Assembly (NCBI RefSeq): GCF_900086655.1
Contig: NZ_LT575476.1
Location: 4,967,171 to 5,006,374, forward strand
Reading direction: 5' to 3'
Length of the DNA: 39,204 nt
DNA from: Paenibacillus tuaregi
Lineage (GTDB): Bacteria > Bacillota > Bacilli > Paenibacillales > Paenibacillaceae
The notes below the pieces were generated by a model. That model did not search any database, was not told the origin of the DNA, and was given only the letters and a program-made list of their open reading frames with translations. Position 1 is the stretch's first letter. Each line of letters opens with the position of its first letter. Positions 39,119 to 39,204 of the stretch are shown here, piece after piece. A program made the translations under genes and the position numbers.

Positions 39119-39204
39119 CTACCGCTTGCCGCCCCGGCGGCTGCGGTCACGGCTGCCGCCTGAACCGCCGCGGCCGCTCTGGCCCTGCGAGCGGCCTGAA
39201 CCCC
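39119..39204 (-). CDS. C-terminal end of a Gly/Arg/Ser-rich protein, probably a DEAD-box RNA helicase
   Basis: Only the last 28 residues are in the window. They are a Gly/Arg/Ser-rich tail (GSGRSQGQSGRGG, then SRDRSRRGGKR) ending at TAG 39119. Such RGG-type tails close many Bacillales DEAD-box helicases of the CshA type, where they bind RNA. No catalytic motif is visible, so the identity is inferred from tail composition alone; another RNA-binding protein is possible. Confidence 0.5.
   Translation of the reverse strand, partial: GSGRSQGQSGRGGSGGSRDRSRRGGKR

Overview
The window looks like chromosomal DNA of a Paenibacillus-type, endospore-forming member of the Bacillales. The evidence is a spoIIR gene beside the conserved prfA-prmC and sua5 genes, strong purine-rich ribosome binding sites with frequent TTG and GTG starts, a YerO/SwrC-like pair, a YkkC/YkkD pair, YjdF, a YusV-like ATPase, Bacillus-type Fnr boxes (TGTGA-N6-TCACA) and perfect Fur boxes. 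I see no prophage, insertion sequence, CRISPR array, rRNA or tRNA.

Left part (1-8.7 kb, almost all minus strand): sua5 (cut by the window edge), spoIIR, a structured intergenic region that may be a non-coding RNA of about 330 nt, a RodA/FtsW-family gene, prmC-prfA, ychF and fni. Middle (9.3-20 kb): a degenerate phospholipase-D-family protein facing a normal cardiolipin synthase; a TetR regulator with a perfect 16-bp operator ahead of a ykkC-ykkD guanidinium exporter pair; a second TetR regulator with its own promoter and operator ahead of an RND exporter (SwrC-like) that carries an unusual Gly/Ala/Gln-rich insert; then torD and mobA. From 20 to 28 kb: two MFS transporters, a LacI-family regulator, a nitroreductase, glnS behind a terminator-containing leader, a low-molecular-weight tyrosine phosphatase and a GNAT acetyltransferase.

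Right part (28-39 kb): a cytoplasmic molybdopterin oxidoreductase, a formate/nitrite-family channel and an NADH oxidase. The torD, channel and oxidase promoters carry Fnr-type boxes, so with mobA and torD this looks like an oxygen-limitation and redox-balance set. Between channel and oxidase lies what I consider the best find: a 27-codon hydrophobic toxin-like ORF with the layout of a type I toxin-antitoxin module. It has an extended -10 promoter, a sequestered ribosome binding site, 5'/3' complementary arms and a convergent antisense promoter. Next come an SDR-type gene, yjdF with a probable yjdF-motif riboswitch, a Fur-controlled ATPase plus FhuF-like reductase, a DUF3243 protein, a VanY-type lipoprotein carboxypeptidase and the tail of a probable DEAD-box RNA helicase.

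Scattered through the intergenic regions are five related copies of a short structured repeat. One is bounded by 18-bp inverted ends like a MITE, and two show compensatory base changes in their hairpins.
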